Part shown: positions 30,892 to 39,458 of the stretch, in pieces
Numbering within the stretch: the stretch's first letter is position 1
Layout of the letters: each line of letters opens with the position of its first letter
From: Sphingobacterium daejeonense
Lineage (GTDB): Bacteria; Bacteroidota; Bacteroidia; Sphingobacteriales; Sphingobacteriaceae
DNA: 64,000 nt
Direction: 5' to 3'
NCBI RefSeq assembly: GCF_901472535.1
Contig: NZ_LR590470.1
Location: 806,001 to 870,000 of the forward strand
Made by a program: the position numbers and the translations under genes
The notes under the pieces: generated by a model
Told to the model about the DNA's origin: nothing
The model's input: the letters and a program-made list of their open reading frames with translations, nothing else
Database searches by the model: none

Positions 30892-30899
30892 TATCTTTG
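30892..30899 (+). promoter_or_regulatory. Candidate -7 box for the ATP synthase operon
   Basis: TATCTTTG matches TAnnTTTG, 23 bases before the TTG start of the first gene. Confidence 0.5.
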
Positions 30900-30922
30900 T
30901 TTTTTAACACTTCTGCCACAGA

Positions 30923-31150
30923 TTGAAAGATAACAAACCAAATAAGAAGGTCAACAAGTGGTTGGTTTTTACCTCCATGCCCATTCAGATGGGGGTTACC
31001 ATCTATGTTTTTTATTGGCTTGGTACCTGGCTTGACGAAAAATATGCAGTAGGAGGGCAGTGGTGGATGAAGGGTTTGACCATGTTAGGCGTAGTGGTTT
31101 CGTTATACCATTTTATTAAACAAGTAAATTATATCAATAAAAATGAATAG
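30923..31150 (+). CDS. atpZ: AtpZ/AtpI-type F0F1 ATPase accessory protein
   Basis: 75 residues from a TTG start; two membrane helices around LVFTSMPIQMGVTIYVFYWLGTWLDEKY and WMKGLTMLGVVVSLYHFI. The short two-helix form with WLGTWLDEKY fits the F0F1-ATPase accessory family (ATPase_gene1). In related bacteria such proteins help assembly of the c-ring or magnesium uptake. It heads the atp operon and overlaps the next gene by 8 bases. Confidence 0.82.
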   Translation: MKDNKPNKKVNKWLVFTSMPIQMGVTIYVFYWLGTWLDEKYAVGGQWWMKGLTMLGVVVSLYHFIKQVNYINKNE

Positions 31151-31547
31151 ATACCTGCTTTTGCTTTTGGTTTTAGTTGCAGTTACTGGAGTATGTTTTG
31201 GAAGTCATTATGCGGTTTTGAAATACAATGATCAGGATCATTGGTGGATTGGGTCGGGGTTTAGCTTGGAAGGTATGTATACCTTTGGGGCGATCTCTTC
31301 CATGGTCATGGTGATCATATTGTTATTGGTAGACTATGCCATGCCACCGCAGGTAGGATTTGCCTTTTTGGTCGGTATGACACTCAAAGCTGTAGCGAGT
31401 TATGTCTTTATCCACGATGGTATAAATTTATTGGAAAATGATTTTATCGAACTGAATTTCTTGGTTGTGTTTTTTGTTTATTTAGTGTATGATGCTTTTG
31501 CGGCATATTACATTGTAAATCAACAAGAACTGGAGAAGAAAAACTAA
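31143..31547 (+). CDS. Four-helix membrane protein of the ATP synthase operon
   Basis: 134 residues with four predicted membrane helices (for instance YLLLLLVLVAVTGVCFGSHY and SSMVMVIILLLVDYAM). It occupies the position where AtpI is found in other atp operons and has the same topology, but I see no diagnostic motif. Overlap with atpZ implies co-translation. A role in ATP synthase assembly is inferred from position only. Confidence 0.65.
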   Translation: MNRYLLLLLVLVAVTGVCFGSHYAVLKYNDQDHWWIGSGFSLEGMYTFGAISSMVMVIILLLVDYAMPPQVGFAFLVGMTLKAVASYVFIHDGINLLENDFIELNFLVVFFVYLVYDAFAAYYIVNQQELEKKN

Positions 31548-31636
31548 ATTTTTAAAAAGTTTAAACAATTCTGAATTTATGCCAAATAAAATTGTATTTT
31601 TGCGCAAAATTTGTCATAATTCAACATTATTTTAAA

Positions 31637-32722
31637 ATGGTGAGTCTTAAGAAAGTACTTTTATTATTCGCAGTAATTTTGTTTACTGTAAATCCTTTCC
31701 GTTCAGTTGCTGAAGAAGCACAATCTCATGGTGAAACTTCTAGTGCTGAGGAAATTAACGCTCATATTCAGCACCACTTAAAGGATGATTATTACTTTAA
31801 TTTCTTCACAAACTCGAAAACTGGTAAAAGCTTTGGCTTTCCATTACCGGTGATTTTGATTGACGGTGGGTTGAAGGTATTCTCTTCTGCAGAATTCGAC
31901 CATGGCAATAAAGTAGTTGAAAAAGATGGTAATTATTACAAATTGTACCACAGCAAAATCTACAAGACAGATGCTGCAGGTACGATTACCTATGATGATA
32001 AACACCACCCAACCAATGCAAAACCTTGGGATTTCTCAATCACCAAGAATGTTTTGGGATTAATCCTAGCAGCATTGTTGTTGTTTATTGCATTCACTAG
32101 TTTGGCAAAAACTTATAAAAACGGTCCTAACGTTGTTCCTAAAGGGTTGGGTCGTGCATTGGAGCCATTGGTTCTTTATGTACGTGATGAAATGGCTGTT
32201 CCTAACATCGGACACCGTTACAAAGAATTTATGCCGTACTTGCTTTCGGTATTCTTCTTAATCTTTCTTTTGAACTTATTGGGATTAACTCCACTAGGGT
32301 TAAACGTGACAGGTAATATTTCTGTAACACTATGTTTAGCGCTGTTCACATTTGTTATTACAAATTTCAAAGCAAATAAGGATTACTGGAAACACATTTT
32401 TTGGATGCCAGGAGTTCCTGTTCCATTCAAATTTGTTCTTGCACCGATTGAAGTGTTAGGTATGTTTACTAAGCCTTTCTCTTTAATGGTTCGTTTATTT
32501 GCGAATATTACGGCAGGTCACACTGTTGTTATGGGTCTAATTGCTGTTGTTTATTTATTGCAACATCAGTTGACAGTGGCGGGATCAGTGAGTGTATCTT
32601 TACTTCTAACGTTGTTATTGTTCTTCTTGGAGTTATTGGTAGCATTCTTACAAGCGTTTATCTTTACGATGTTGTCTTCGTTGTTTATCGGGATGGCAGT
32701 TGAGGAGCACGCACATCATTAA
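31637..32722 (+). CDS. atpB: ATP synthase subunit a
   Basis: 361 residues from the ATG at 31637; the longer frame from 31592 would put 15 odd residues before a good signal peptide (KKVLLLFAVILFTVNPFRSVAEE). The long periplasmic N-terminal domain (about 130 residues) is typical of Bacteroidota. The conserved channel helix has LGMFTKPFSLMVRLFANITAGHTVV with the essential Arg, and the last helix ends LQAFIFTMLSSLFIGMAVEEHAHH. Confidence 0.95.
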   Translation: MVSLKKVLLLFAVILFTVNPFRSVAEEAQSHGETSSAEEINAHIQHHLKDDYYFNFFTNSKTGKSFGFPLPVILIDGGLKVFSSAEFDHGNKVVEKDGNYYKLYHSKIYKTDAAGTITYDDKHHPTNAKPWDFSITKNVLGLILAALLLFIAFTSLAKTYKNGPNVVPKGLGRALEPLVLYVRDEMAVPNIGHRYKEFMPYLLSVFFLIFLLNLLGLTPLGLNVTGNISVTLCLALFTFVITNFKANKDYWKHIFWMPGVPVPFKFVLAPIEVLGMFTKPFSLMVRLFANITAGHTVVMGLIAVVYLLQHQLTVAGSVSVSLLLTLLLFFLELLVAFLQAFIFTMLSSLFIGMAVEEHAHH

Positions 32723-32748
32723 TCGAATTTTTTGTTAAATTTTTATAA

Positions 32749-32949
<201 letters not shown>

Positions 32950-33058
32950 GCTAAGCTTATACAAAGAAAATTAGGTATAACTTGCAACGGTTGGTTGCAA
33001 GTTATATTTAACAGAAAGCAAAAAATTAAACATTTTAAAATATAAATAACGTAAATAA

Positions 33059-33559
33059 ATGGACGCTTTAATTCATGATTTTTCATTCGGGTTATTTTTC
33101 TGGCAGTTGATCATCCTTGTGATCGTAATCTTTTTGTTGGGAAAATTTGCTTGGAAACCGATTGTAAATGCTTTAGAAGAACGCGAAAAAGGTATCACAG
33201 ATGCTTTGGCTTCTGCTGAGAAAGCTAAATTGGAAATGGCGCGTTTGACGAATGAGAACGAAAACTTGTTGAAACAAGCTCGTGAAGAACGTGACGTAAT
33301 CTTGAAAGAAGCTAAGCAATTGAAGGATAAGATCGTTGCTGAAGCTAAAGAAGTAGCTCAAGCTGAAGGTGGTAAGATTATCGAACAAGCTAAACGTGAA
33401 ATCGAAGACCAAAAATTAAAAGCTTTAGCCGAAGTGAAGAACCAAGTTTCTACCTTATCTTTAGACATTGCACGTAAAGTATTAACGAAAGAATTCGAAG
33501 ACCAAGGTAAACAAGAAGCTCTAGTAGCTGACTTGATGAAAGATGTTAAATTAAACTAA
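33059..33559 (+). CDS. atpF: ATP synthase subunit b
   Basis: 166 residues: one N-terminal membrane helix (LFFWQLIILVIVIFLLGKFAWKP) and a long charged coiled coil to about residue 135, the peripheral stalk. Length and motifs are typical. Confidence 0.96.
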   Translation: MDALIHDFSFGLFFWQLIILVIVIFLLGKFAWKPIVNALEEREKGITDALASAEKAKLEMARLTNENENLLKQAREERDVILKEAKQLKDKIVAEAKEVAQAEGGKIIEQAKREIEDQKLKALAEVKNQVSTLSLDIARKVLTKEFEDQGKQEALVADLMKDVKLN

Positions 33560-33585
33560 TCGGTTAAAGAATTAAAAATTAACGT

Positions 33586-34131
33586 ATGTCAGTTTTCAAA
33601 GTAGCTTCAAGATATGCAAAGTCATTAATTGACCTTGCGCAAGAGCACCAAAACCTGGATGCTGTAAAGGCAGACATGAGTGATGTGGTAGCTGTAATCA
33701 AATCGAATACAGAACTGCAGGCCGTGCTAAATAATCCGATTATCAAAACGGACAAGAAACTTGCAATTTTGAAGGCTTTATTTCAAGATAAAGTTAAGCC
33801 AGAGATATTGGAATTCTTCAATATCATGGTGAGAAAGGGCCGTGCTGAATTAGTTTATGCTACAGCCTTAGAGTTTATCCGTGAGTACAACGAAGTTAAA
33901 GGTATTGTCAATGCTGAAGTGATTTCAGCAACCCCATTGTCGGAGGCTAACCTTCAAGCTTTAAAACAAGAAATCGCTTCACAAATCAATGCTGAGGTTA
34001 TCTTGGCCAACAAAGTTGACAAATCCTTAATCGGAGGCTTTGTAGTGAAAGTTGGAGACAAGCAGATCGATGCAAGTATTCAAGGAAAACTTAACAAATT
34101 AGAGAGACATTTCGAAAGCCAAGGAGTTTAG
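33586..34131 (+). CDS. atpH: ATP synthase subunit delta
   Basis: 181 residues. It begins VASRYAKSLIDLAQE and ends GGFVVKVGDKQIDASIQGKLNKL, the two hallmark segments. It links the b stalk to the top of the alpha3beta3 head. It follows atpF by 26 bp. Confidence 0.96.
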   Translation: MSVFKVASRYAKSLIDLAQEHQNLDAVKADMSDVVAVIKSNTELQAVLNNPIIKTDKKLAILKALFQDKVKPEILEFFNIMVRKGRAELVYATALEFIREYNEVKGIVNAEVISATPLSEANLQALKQEIASQINAEVILANKVDKSLIGGFVVKVGDKQIDASIQGKLNKLERHFESQGV

Positions 34132-34189
34132 TCCTAAGCTTGAGAACAAGATAAAATAGAATCAAAAACCCCTTATACGAATTACAACA

Positions 34190-35765
34190 ATGATAGAGGT
34201 AAGACCAGATGAAGTTTCGGCAATTCTAAGAGAGCAATTGTCAGGCTTTAAGTCAGCAGCCGAGTTAGAAGAAGTGGGTACCGTATTGCAAGTAGGTGAC
34301 GGTATTGCACGTATTTACGGCTTAACAAAAGTTCAATCAGGAGAGTTGGTTGAGTTTGCGAACGGACTACAAGGTATTGTGATGAACTTAGAAGAAGACA
34401 ACGTAGGTGTTGTACTTTTAGGTGCATCGGATGAAATTAAAGAAGGTGATACTATCAAACGTACTAACCGTATCGCATCTATTAAAGTAGGTGAAGGTAT
34501 GTTAGGCCGTGTAGTAAATACTTTAGGACAGCCAATCGATGGTAAAGGACCAATCGCTGGTGAAACTTTCGAAATGCCAATCGAGCGCAAAGCTCCTGGA
34601 GTAATCTATCGTCAGCCAGTAACTGAGCCTTTACAGACTGGTATCAAAGCAATCGATGCCATGATTCCTATCGGACGTGGTCAGCGTGAGCTTGTAATTG
34701 GTGACCGTCAAACTGGTAAAACTGCCGTTTGTATCGACACCATTATCAACCAAAAAGAATTCTATGATGCTGGACAACCAGTATTCTGTATATATGTAGC
34801 TATTGGTCAGAAAAACTCTACTGTTGCGAACATCGTTCGTACTCTTGAAGAGAAAGGTGCTATGCCTTACACAGTGATTGTTTCTGCATCAGCTGCAGAC
34901 CCTGCACCAATGCAGTTCTATGCGCCAATGGCGGGTGCTGCAATCGGTGAGTACTTCCGTGATACAGGCCGTCCTGCATTGATCGTGTATGATGACTTGT
35001 CAAAACAAGCGGTTGCTTACCGTGAGGTGTCATTATTGTTGAAACGTCCTCCAGGCCGTGAAGCATATCCAGGAGACGTATTCTATCTTCACTCTCGTTT
35101 ATTGGAGCGTGCAGCGAAAATCAACAGTTCTGACGAAATCGCTAAAAACATGAATGACCTTCCTGAATCTTTAAAAGATAAAGTTAAAGGTGGCGGTTCA
35201 TTAACAGCTCTTCCGATCATTGAAACTCAAGCAGGTGACGTATCGGCATATATCCCTACCAACGTAATCTCGATTACTGATGGTCAGATCTTCTTAGAGT
35301 CTAACTTGTTCAACGCAGGTATTCGTCCAGCGATCAACGTAGGTATCTCGGTGTCTCGTGTAGGTGGTAATGCTCAGATTAAATCAATGAAGAAAGTTGC
35401 TGGTACCTTGAAATTAGATCAAGCACAGTACCGTGAGCTTGAAGCTTTCGCAAAATTCGGTTCTGACCTAGATGCTGCTACAAAAGCAGTATTGGACAAA
35501 GGTATCCGTAACGTACAGATCTTGAAACAAGGTCAATATTCTCCAGTTTCTGTTGAAAAACAAGTTGCTATTATCTACGCAGGTACAAAAGGTTTATTAC
35601 GTAACGTACCAGTTTGATAAAGTAAAAGACTTCGAAGAAGAATACTTAACTCAACTTGAACAACGTCATCCAGAAGTATTGTCAGCATTAAAAGCTGGTA
35701 AATTCTCAGATGAATTAACTGATGTATTAGAAAAAGTAGCTAAAGAATTAGCTTCTAAATATTAA
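34190..35765 (+). CDS. atpA: ATP synthase subunit alpha, interrupted by one frameshift
   Basis: The nucleotide site is [27 protein letters not shown] and the [18 protein letters not shown] segment are also typical. The main frame ends with a false stop after LLRNVPV; the true C-terminus [21 protein letters not shown] continues in the next frame to ELASKY. An extra T in a TTT run (35613-35615) explains it; corrected length is 524 residues, the normal size. It is followed by a 93-bp spacer with an inverted heptad array, then atpG. Confidence 0.95.
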
Positions 35766-35768
35766 TTA

Positions 35769-35854
35769 GATTTGAGATTTGAGATCTGAGATGTGAGACC
35801 GGAGGAAGGCTTAATTACTCCATGCTCATATCTCATATCTCACTTCTAAACCAG
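35769..35854. repeat. Inverted heptad array between atpA and atpG
   Basis: The left side carries GAGATTT-type heptads (reverse complement of ATCTCAA, ATCTCAG, ATCTCAC) and the right side ATCTCAT/ATCTCAC heptads, so the spacer can fold into a stem with a loop of about 27 bases. It uses the same heptad family as 24454-24488. Confidence 0.75.
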
Positions 35855-35858
35855 ACAT

Positions 35859-36741
35859 ATGGCAAACTTAAAAGAAGTTAGAAATCGTATTACCTCCGTT
35901 ACCTCTACGCAACAGATTACCAAAGCAATGAAGATGGTTTCTGCAGCGAAGTTGAAACGTGCAACCAATGCTATTATCCAATTGCGTCCTTACGCGACGA
36001 AATTGAGAGAGATATTGGCTCAGGTTTCAGCCTCAGTAGAAGGTAATAACTCGCCTTTCACACAAGATCGTATCCCTACAAAGGTGTTGATCATCGTGGT
36101 GACCTCCAACAGAGGATTGGCGGGAGCTTTCAATGCTAATGCCATTAAAACTGCAAACAACTTGATTGCAAATAAATACGCTGATCAATTCGCAAGAGGA
36201 GATGTAAGTATTATTGCTATCGGAAAAAGAGGTCAGGATTTCTTCAGTAAACGTGAATTCAACGTTATCGGTAATAACAATGAACTTTTCAATAACCTAG
36301 ATTTTGAAAAATGTTTCCAAGATTACTGAATATGTAATGGATCAATACAAAGAAGGCAACATCGACCGTGTTGAAGTGGTATACAACCAATTCCGTAATG
36401 CAGCAGTTCAAATCTTGACGTCAGAGCAAATCTTACCTCTTTTGCCTGACAACAAAGAAGATGACAACGTTGCAGAATTGGACTATATCATCGAACCTTC
36501 GAAAGAGAAGATCATCGAAGAGCTTATCCCGAAAGCAATCAAGATTCAGTTATATAAAGCTGTATTGGACTCACATGCTTCAGAGCATGGAGCTCGTATG
36601 ACAGCGATGGACAAAGCTACAGAAAACGCAGGTGACTTGTTGCGCCAATTGAAATTGTCGTACAACCAAGCACGTCAAGCAGCTATTACAACAGAATTGA
36701 CAGAGATCGTTTCTGGTGCTGCAGCGCTTTCAAACGGATAA
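35859..36741 (+). CDS. atpG: ATP synthase subunit gamma, interrupted by one frameshift
   Basis: The rotor shaft of F1. It begins MANLKEVRNRITSVTSTQQI and has KAMKMVSAAKLKRA; the second frame has the C-terminal signature ASEHGARMTAMDKATENAGDL. The first frame breaks after NLDFE and resumes at NVSKITEYVM; an extra A in a five-A run (36307-36311) explains it. Corrected length is 293 residues. The operon ends here with a terminator; atpD and atpC are absent, as is common in Bacteroidota where they form a separate unit. Confidence 0.95.
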
Positions 36742-36765
36742 TAAAGAATTATAATTTGTATAGGG

Positions 36766-36794
36766 AAAGCCGTCACATTGTGACGGCTTTTTTT
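36766..36794 (+). terminator. Terminator of the ATP synthase operon
   Basis: Stem AAAGCCGTCA and its complement around a CATTG loop, followed by seven T. Confidence 0.9.
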
Positions 36795-36887
36795 GTGGGT
36801 TTTAGATTGTAGGAGGTGATACACCTCTCTAAATTTTAATATTTAACAAAAGTCCTTATAAGACAATTTATCAACAAGTTTAAGTTG

Positions 36888-36910
36888 AAAATTCCCATTT
36901 TGGGAATTTT
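36888..36910. promoter_or_regulatory. Inverted repeat in the higBA promoter, possible HigA operator
   Basis: Nine-base arms AAAATTCCC and GGGAATTTT around ATTTT, ending three bases before a -7 box. Its position suggests autorepression. Confidence 0.55.
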
Positions 36911-36913
36911 TAT

Positions 36914-36921
36914 TATCTTTG
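36914..36921 (+). promoter_or_regulatory. Candidate -7 box for higBA
   Basis: TATCTTTG matches TAnnTTTG; the higB start codon is 16 bases downstream. Confidence 0.5.
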
Positions 36922-36936
36922 GATAAAAAAAAATAG

Positions 36937-37230
36937 TTGAGAGTTATAGCAAAAAAAATATTGCGAGAGTTTTGGGAAAACCACTCAGATTGCGAACAGC
37001 AGTTGAAATCGTGGTATCATGAAGCTAACAAAGGAACTTGGAAAAACTTAAATGAATTAAAAGTTGAATATCCAAGTGCAAGTATTTTAGATGACAACAG
37101 AGTTTGTTTTAACATAAAAGGTAATAATTATCGATTAATTGTGAAGATTAATTTTAATTATCAAATGATGTGGATTCGGTTTATTGGAACTCATGCCGAA
37201 TATGACAAAATAGACGGAGACAAAATTTAG
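36937..37230 (+). CDS. higB: Type II toxin, HigB family mRNA interferase
   Basis: 97 residues from a TTG start, RelE superfamily. It begins MRVIAKKILREFWENHSDCE and has YRLIVKINFNYQMMWIRFIGTHAEYDKID, the HigB core. HigB toxins cut mRNA on the ribosome. Toxin-first order and the 4-bp spacer to the antitoxin gene are typical of higBA. Confidence 0.92.
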   Translation: MRVIAKKILREFWENHSDCEQQLKSWYHEANKGTWKNLNELKVEYPSASILDDNRVCFNIKGNNYRLIVKINFNYQMMWIRFIGTHAEYDKIDGDKI

Positions 37231-37234
37231 TAGG

Positions 37235-37591
37235 ATGAAATTAAAACCAATAAAAACAGAAAAAGATTATTTTCAAGCTTTAGATAGACTTGAATTAATT
37301 TTTGATGCAAAACCCGGAACAAAAGAAGGTGATGAATTGGAAATTTTAGGAATTTTATTAGAAAAGTATGAAGATGAACACTTCCTTATCGAACTTCCAG
37401 ATCCAATCGAAGCTATAAAATTTAGAATGGAACAACTCAACTATTCCCAAAATGATTTAGCGGAAGTAATTGGCTTGAAAAGTAGAGCAAGTGAAATTTT
37501 AAATAAAAAGCGAAAATTAACTTTGGATATGATCCGTAAATTATCTGAAAAATTACACATTCCATCAGAAGTATTAATCCAAACATATTAA
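37235..37591 (+). CDS. higA: HigA-type antitoxin with XRE helix-turn-helix
   Basis: 118 residues. The C-terminal XRE helix-turn-helix is MEQLNYSQNDLAEVIGLKSRASEILNKKRKL. The N-terminal 60 residues are acidic and likely wrap the toxin. It probably represses the operon through the inverted repeat at 36888-36910. Downstream lies a long repeat-rich gap. Confidence 0.92.
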   Translation: MKLKPIKTEKDYFQALDRLELIFDAKPGTKEGDELEILGILLEKYEDEHFLIELPDPIEAIKFRMEQLNYSQNDLAEVIGLKSRASEILNKKRKLTLDMIRKLSEKLHIPSEVLIQTY

Positions 37592-37644
37592 TAATAAGGA
37601 TGCCAGTAGACCTAATGAGTGGTATGAGTGGTAAACCGCACGCC

Positions 37645-37667
37645 GTGGTTGGTGTCCCCACCAACCA
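37645..37667. repeat. GTGG-type interspersed palindrome, copy 4
   Basis: GTGGTTGGTG and CACCAACCA around TCCC, followed by a CTTCAGTAGTGCTAGCTCA flank resembling that at 27598. Confidence 0.8.
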
Positions 37668-37740
37668 TCTTCAGTAGTGCTAGCTCAAGTCTTGCGACTT
37701 AAATTGGCTTATTAACCCTAAATAATAATGCCATTCCATA

Positions 37741-38035
37741 GCATTATACGTTACTTTTGAGGCGCAAAAGTAACCAAAAACGCTTGCTCATTTAAGGTGG
37801 CTTGTCGTACAATCCCCACGCTCATGAACAAAATGCCTTTTTGCCGAGGATGCCGTTCTAACCAATTATCTCTTTGGAGGAGATAATTGCTTGAAAGCAT
37901 CCAAGGGCAAGGCCGACGCACAAAGGCATCGGCATTTTATCCATCTTGTCGCCACTGAAAATGAGCGGGATTCGGCTTCGGATAAATGTATGCGTCTACG
38001 AAAATCAATTGGTTGTTCAGAAAGTAGGTTGGAAT
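37741..38035. repeat. Hairpin-rich non-coding block
   Basis: A 9-bp stem TTACTTTTG/CAAAAGTAA (37751-37773), a perfect 10-bp stem CAATTATCTC/GAGATAATTG (37863-37889) and a 5-bp stem GCCGA/TCGGC (37912-37933) occur in order. From memory, similar blocks recur in genomes of this family, but I cannot search here. Confidence 0.5.
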
Positions 38036-38048
38036 CCCCTCGAGTGCC

Positions 38049-38071
38049 GTGGTTGGTGTCCCCACCAACCA
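38049..38071. repeat. GTGG-type interspersed palindrome, copy 5
   Basis: GTGGTTGGTG and CACCAACCA around TCCC, identical in its core to the copy at 37645. Confidence 0.8.
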
Positions 38072-38083
38072 TCAATTAATTCT

Positions 38084-38189
38084 ATGCCAGCGGCATGATA
38101 CGCCGTAGGCGTTATATGTTTTTTAAATGCCAGAGGCATGCCATATCTATAGAAAATGTATAGCAAACAAAAATTAACGCCATAGGCGT
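38084..38189. repeat. Four GCCnnnGGC palindromic boxes
   Basis: ATGCCAGCGGCAT (38084), ACGCCGTAGGCGT (38100), ATGCCAGAGGCAT (38127) and ACGCCATAGGCGT (38177). Each is a 5-bp stem with a 3-base loop. Confidence 0.8.
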
Positions 38190-38278
38190 GGCATGTTTGT
38201 TAAATCCCCTGCTATTTTGTCCCTTTACATAATTTTGGTTTGTTCAGAAGAATGGATAGTTTTTAAAATTAGCATTAA

Positions 38279-38400
38279 TTTATAGTTACACCCCTACAGG
38301 GTTGTATGGTTGGTTATACCGTTTTCTATAATAGTTACACCCCTCTGGGGTTGTATAGTTTCGAGCAATATTTTCTATAATAGTTACACCTACAGGGTGG
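38279..38400. repeat. Three tandem TATAATAGT-hairpin units
   Basis: Units begin near 38279, 38327 and 38376, about 47-49 bp apart. Each has TATAATAGTTACACC (first copy shortened to TATAGTTACACC) followed by a small GC hairpin such as CCCCTCTGGGG. Related units lie in the 23853-24401 region. Confidence 0.8.
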
Positions 38401-38700
38401 TATGGTTGGTGGAGACACCAACCATGGCGGCCATGGCGGCTATAGATTGTAGTTCGGACACCAACCATGGCGGAACAAATCCATCTTCCATTTGTTCTTA
38501 TTATCATAATGGCAAGAATACCCTAAACGATTATAGAATTTGTCTATATTTTTGACTATTATCGTATTTTTGTCAAAATATTAGTTTTTTGCACACACTG
38601 ACAGGCAAAATTTTAAATTTGTGTACTTAAATAGTGGTCAATCGAGCTATTTATGGGTTAAATCCGTTAACCTCAAGTGTAAATGAAATTTTTGTAGGAT

Positions 38701-39399
38701 ATGGCAAAGAAGTTATACGTTTCGAATTCAACTGAATCTTCAAGGATGTTTAAGAATGATTTTTTAGAATCATTGACTAAGGTGCATTGGTCTGTGCCGA
38801 TTATCTTTTGGATTCCGGTAAAGATTTATTTTATTTGGCGAGCCTTGGTCCCAGGAGAGCTTTCAGTAGGAACTGTAGTTATGTATTATTTCTTTGGACT
38901 TGCTTTCTGGACACTGGCTGAATACATTCTCCATCGATGGGTATTCCATTATGAACCATCTTCAAAGTTTGGGAAGCGTGTTCACTTTATTTTTCATGGC
39001 GTCCATCATGATTTCCCGAAGGATAGATTACGATTAGTGATGCCTCTGTCAGCAAGTATTCCTATGGCAGCTATTATCTATTTTATTTTTAGTTTATTCT
39101 TTTCACCGTATACCTTGGCTGCGTTTTTTTCAGGTTTTCTGTTAGGATATTTGATTTATGATGAGTGCCATTATGCCATGCATCATGCTAACTTCAAATC
39201 GGGTCTTTTCAAGAAGATCAAGGACCACCATATGTTGCACCATTATTCAGAACCTGATAGAGGCTTTGGAGTCAGCTCAGCGATCTGGGACATGATATTC
39301 GACTCTGGATTTACCAAGAAAAAAGGTGCTGCTGTGAATAAAAATGTAGAAAAGGGCGTTAAATCTGAAAACACGATCAAAGAGGAACAATTAAATTAA
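38701..39399 (+). CDS. Fatty acid hydroxylase superfamily protein, FA2H-like
   Basis: 232 residues, integral membrane di-iron enzyme. The His clusters are HRWVFH (residues 78-83), HGVHHD (99-104), HYAMHH and HHMLHHY, in the spacing of the sterol desaturase/fatty acid hydroxylase family. Four membrane helices alternate with the His boxes. The eukaryotic relative FA2H/Scs7 2-hydroxylates sphingolipid fatty acids. Since this family of bacteria makes sphingolipids with hydroxy fatty acids, the same role is a reasonable inference. It is convergent with fabH across a shared terminator. Confidence 0.85.
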   Translation: MAKKLYVSNSTESSRMFKNDFLESLTKVHWSVPIIFWIPVKIYFIWRALVPGELSVGTVVMYYFFGLAFWTLAEYILHRWVFHYEPSSKFGKRVHFIFHGVHHDFPKDRLRLVMPLSASIPMAAIIYFIFSLFFSPYTLAAFFSGFLLGYLIYDECHYAMHHANFKSGLFKKIKDHHMLHHYSEPDRGFGVSSAIWDMIFDSGFTKKKGAAVNKNVEKGVKSENTIKEEQLN

Positions 39400-39409
39400 C
39401 GACTATAAA

Positions 39410-39445
39410 AAAAGCGGGTTCAGAATTTCTGAACCCGCTTTTCTT
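39410..39445. terminator. Bidirectional terminator between the hydroxylase gene and fabH
   Basis: A 15-bp stem AAGCGGGTTCAGAA with its complement, A-rich before and T-rich after. Confidence 0.88.
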
Positions 39446-39458
39446 TAAGTATCATTTA

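Larger units (their letters stand above)
37592..38700. other. 1.1-kb gap with several repeat families
   Basis: No gene is recognisable. Contents are GTGG-type palindromes (37645, 38049 and variants near 38402-38425), a hairpin-rich 280-bp block (37741-38035), four GCCnnnGGC boxes (38084-38189) and three TATAATAGT-hairpin units (38279-38400). Open frames here coincide with repeats and have no recognisable protein features. Confidence 0.8.

Noticed and set aside
37866..38079. Open frames of 60-70 codons in both directions
   Set aside because: They run through the structured block and into a GTGG-type palindrome; no recognisable protein features.
38279..38400. Three spaced repeats resembling a short CRISPR array
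   Set aside because: The repeats are degenerate and contain a GC hairpin also found singly elsewhere in the window, spacing is 47-49 bp with non-unique spacers, and there are no cas genes.
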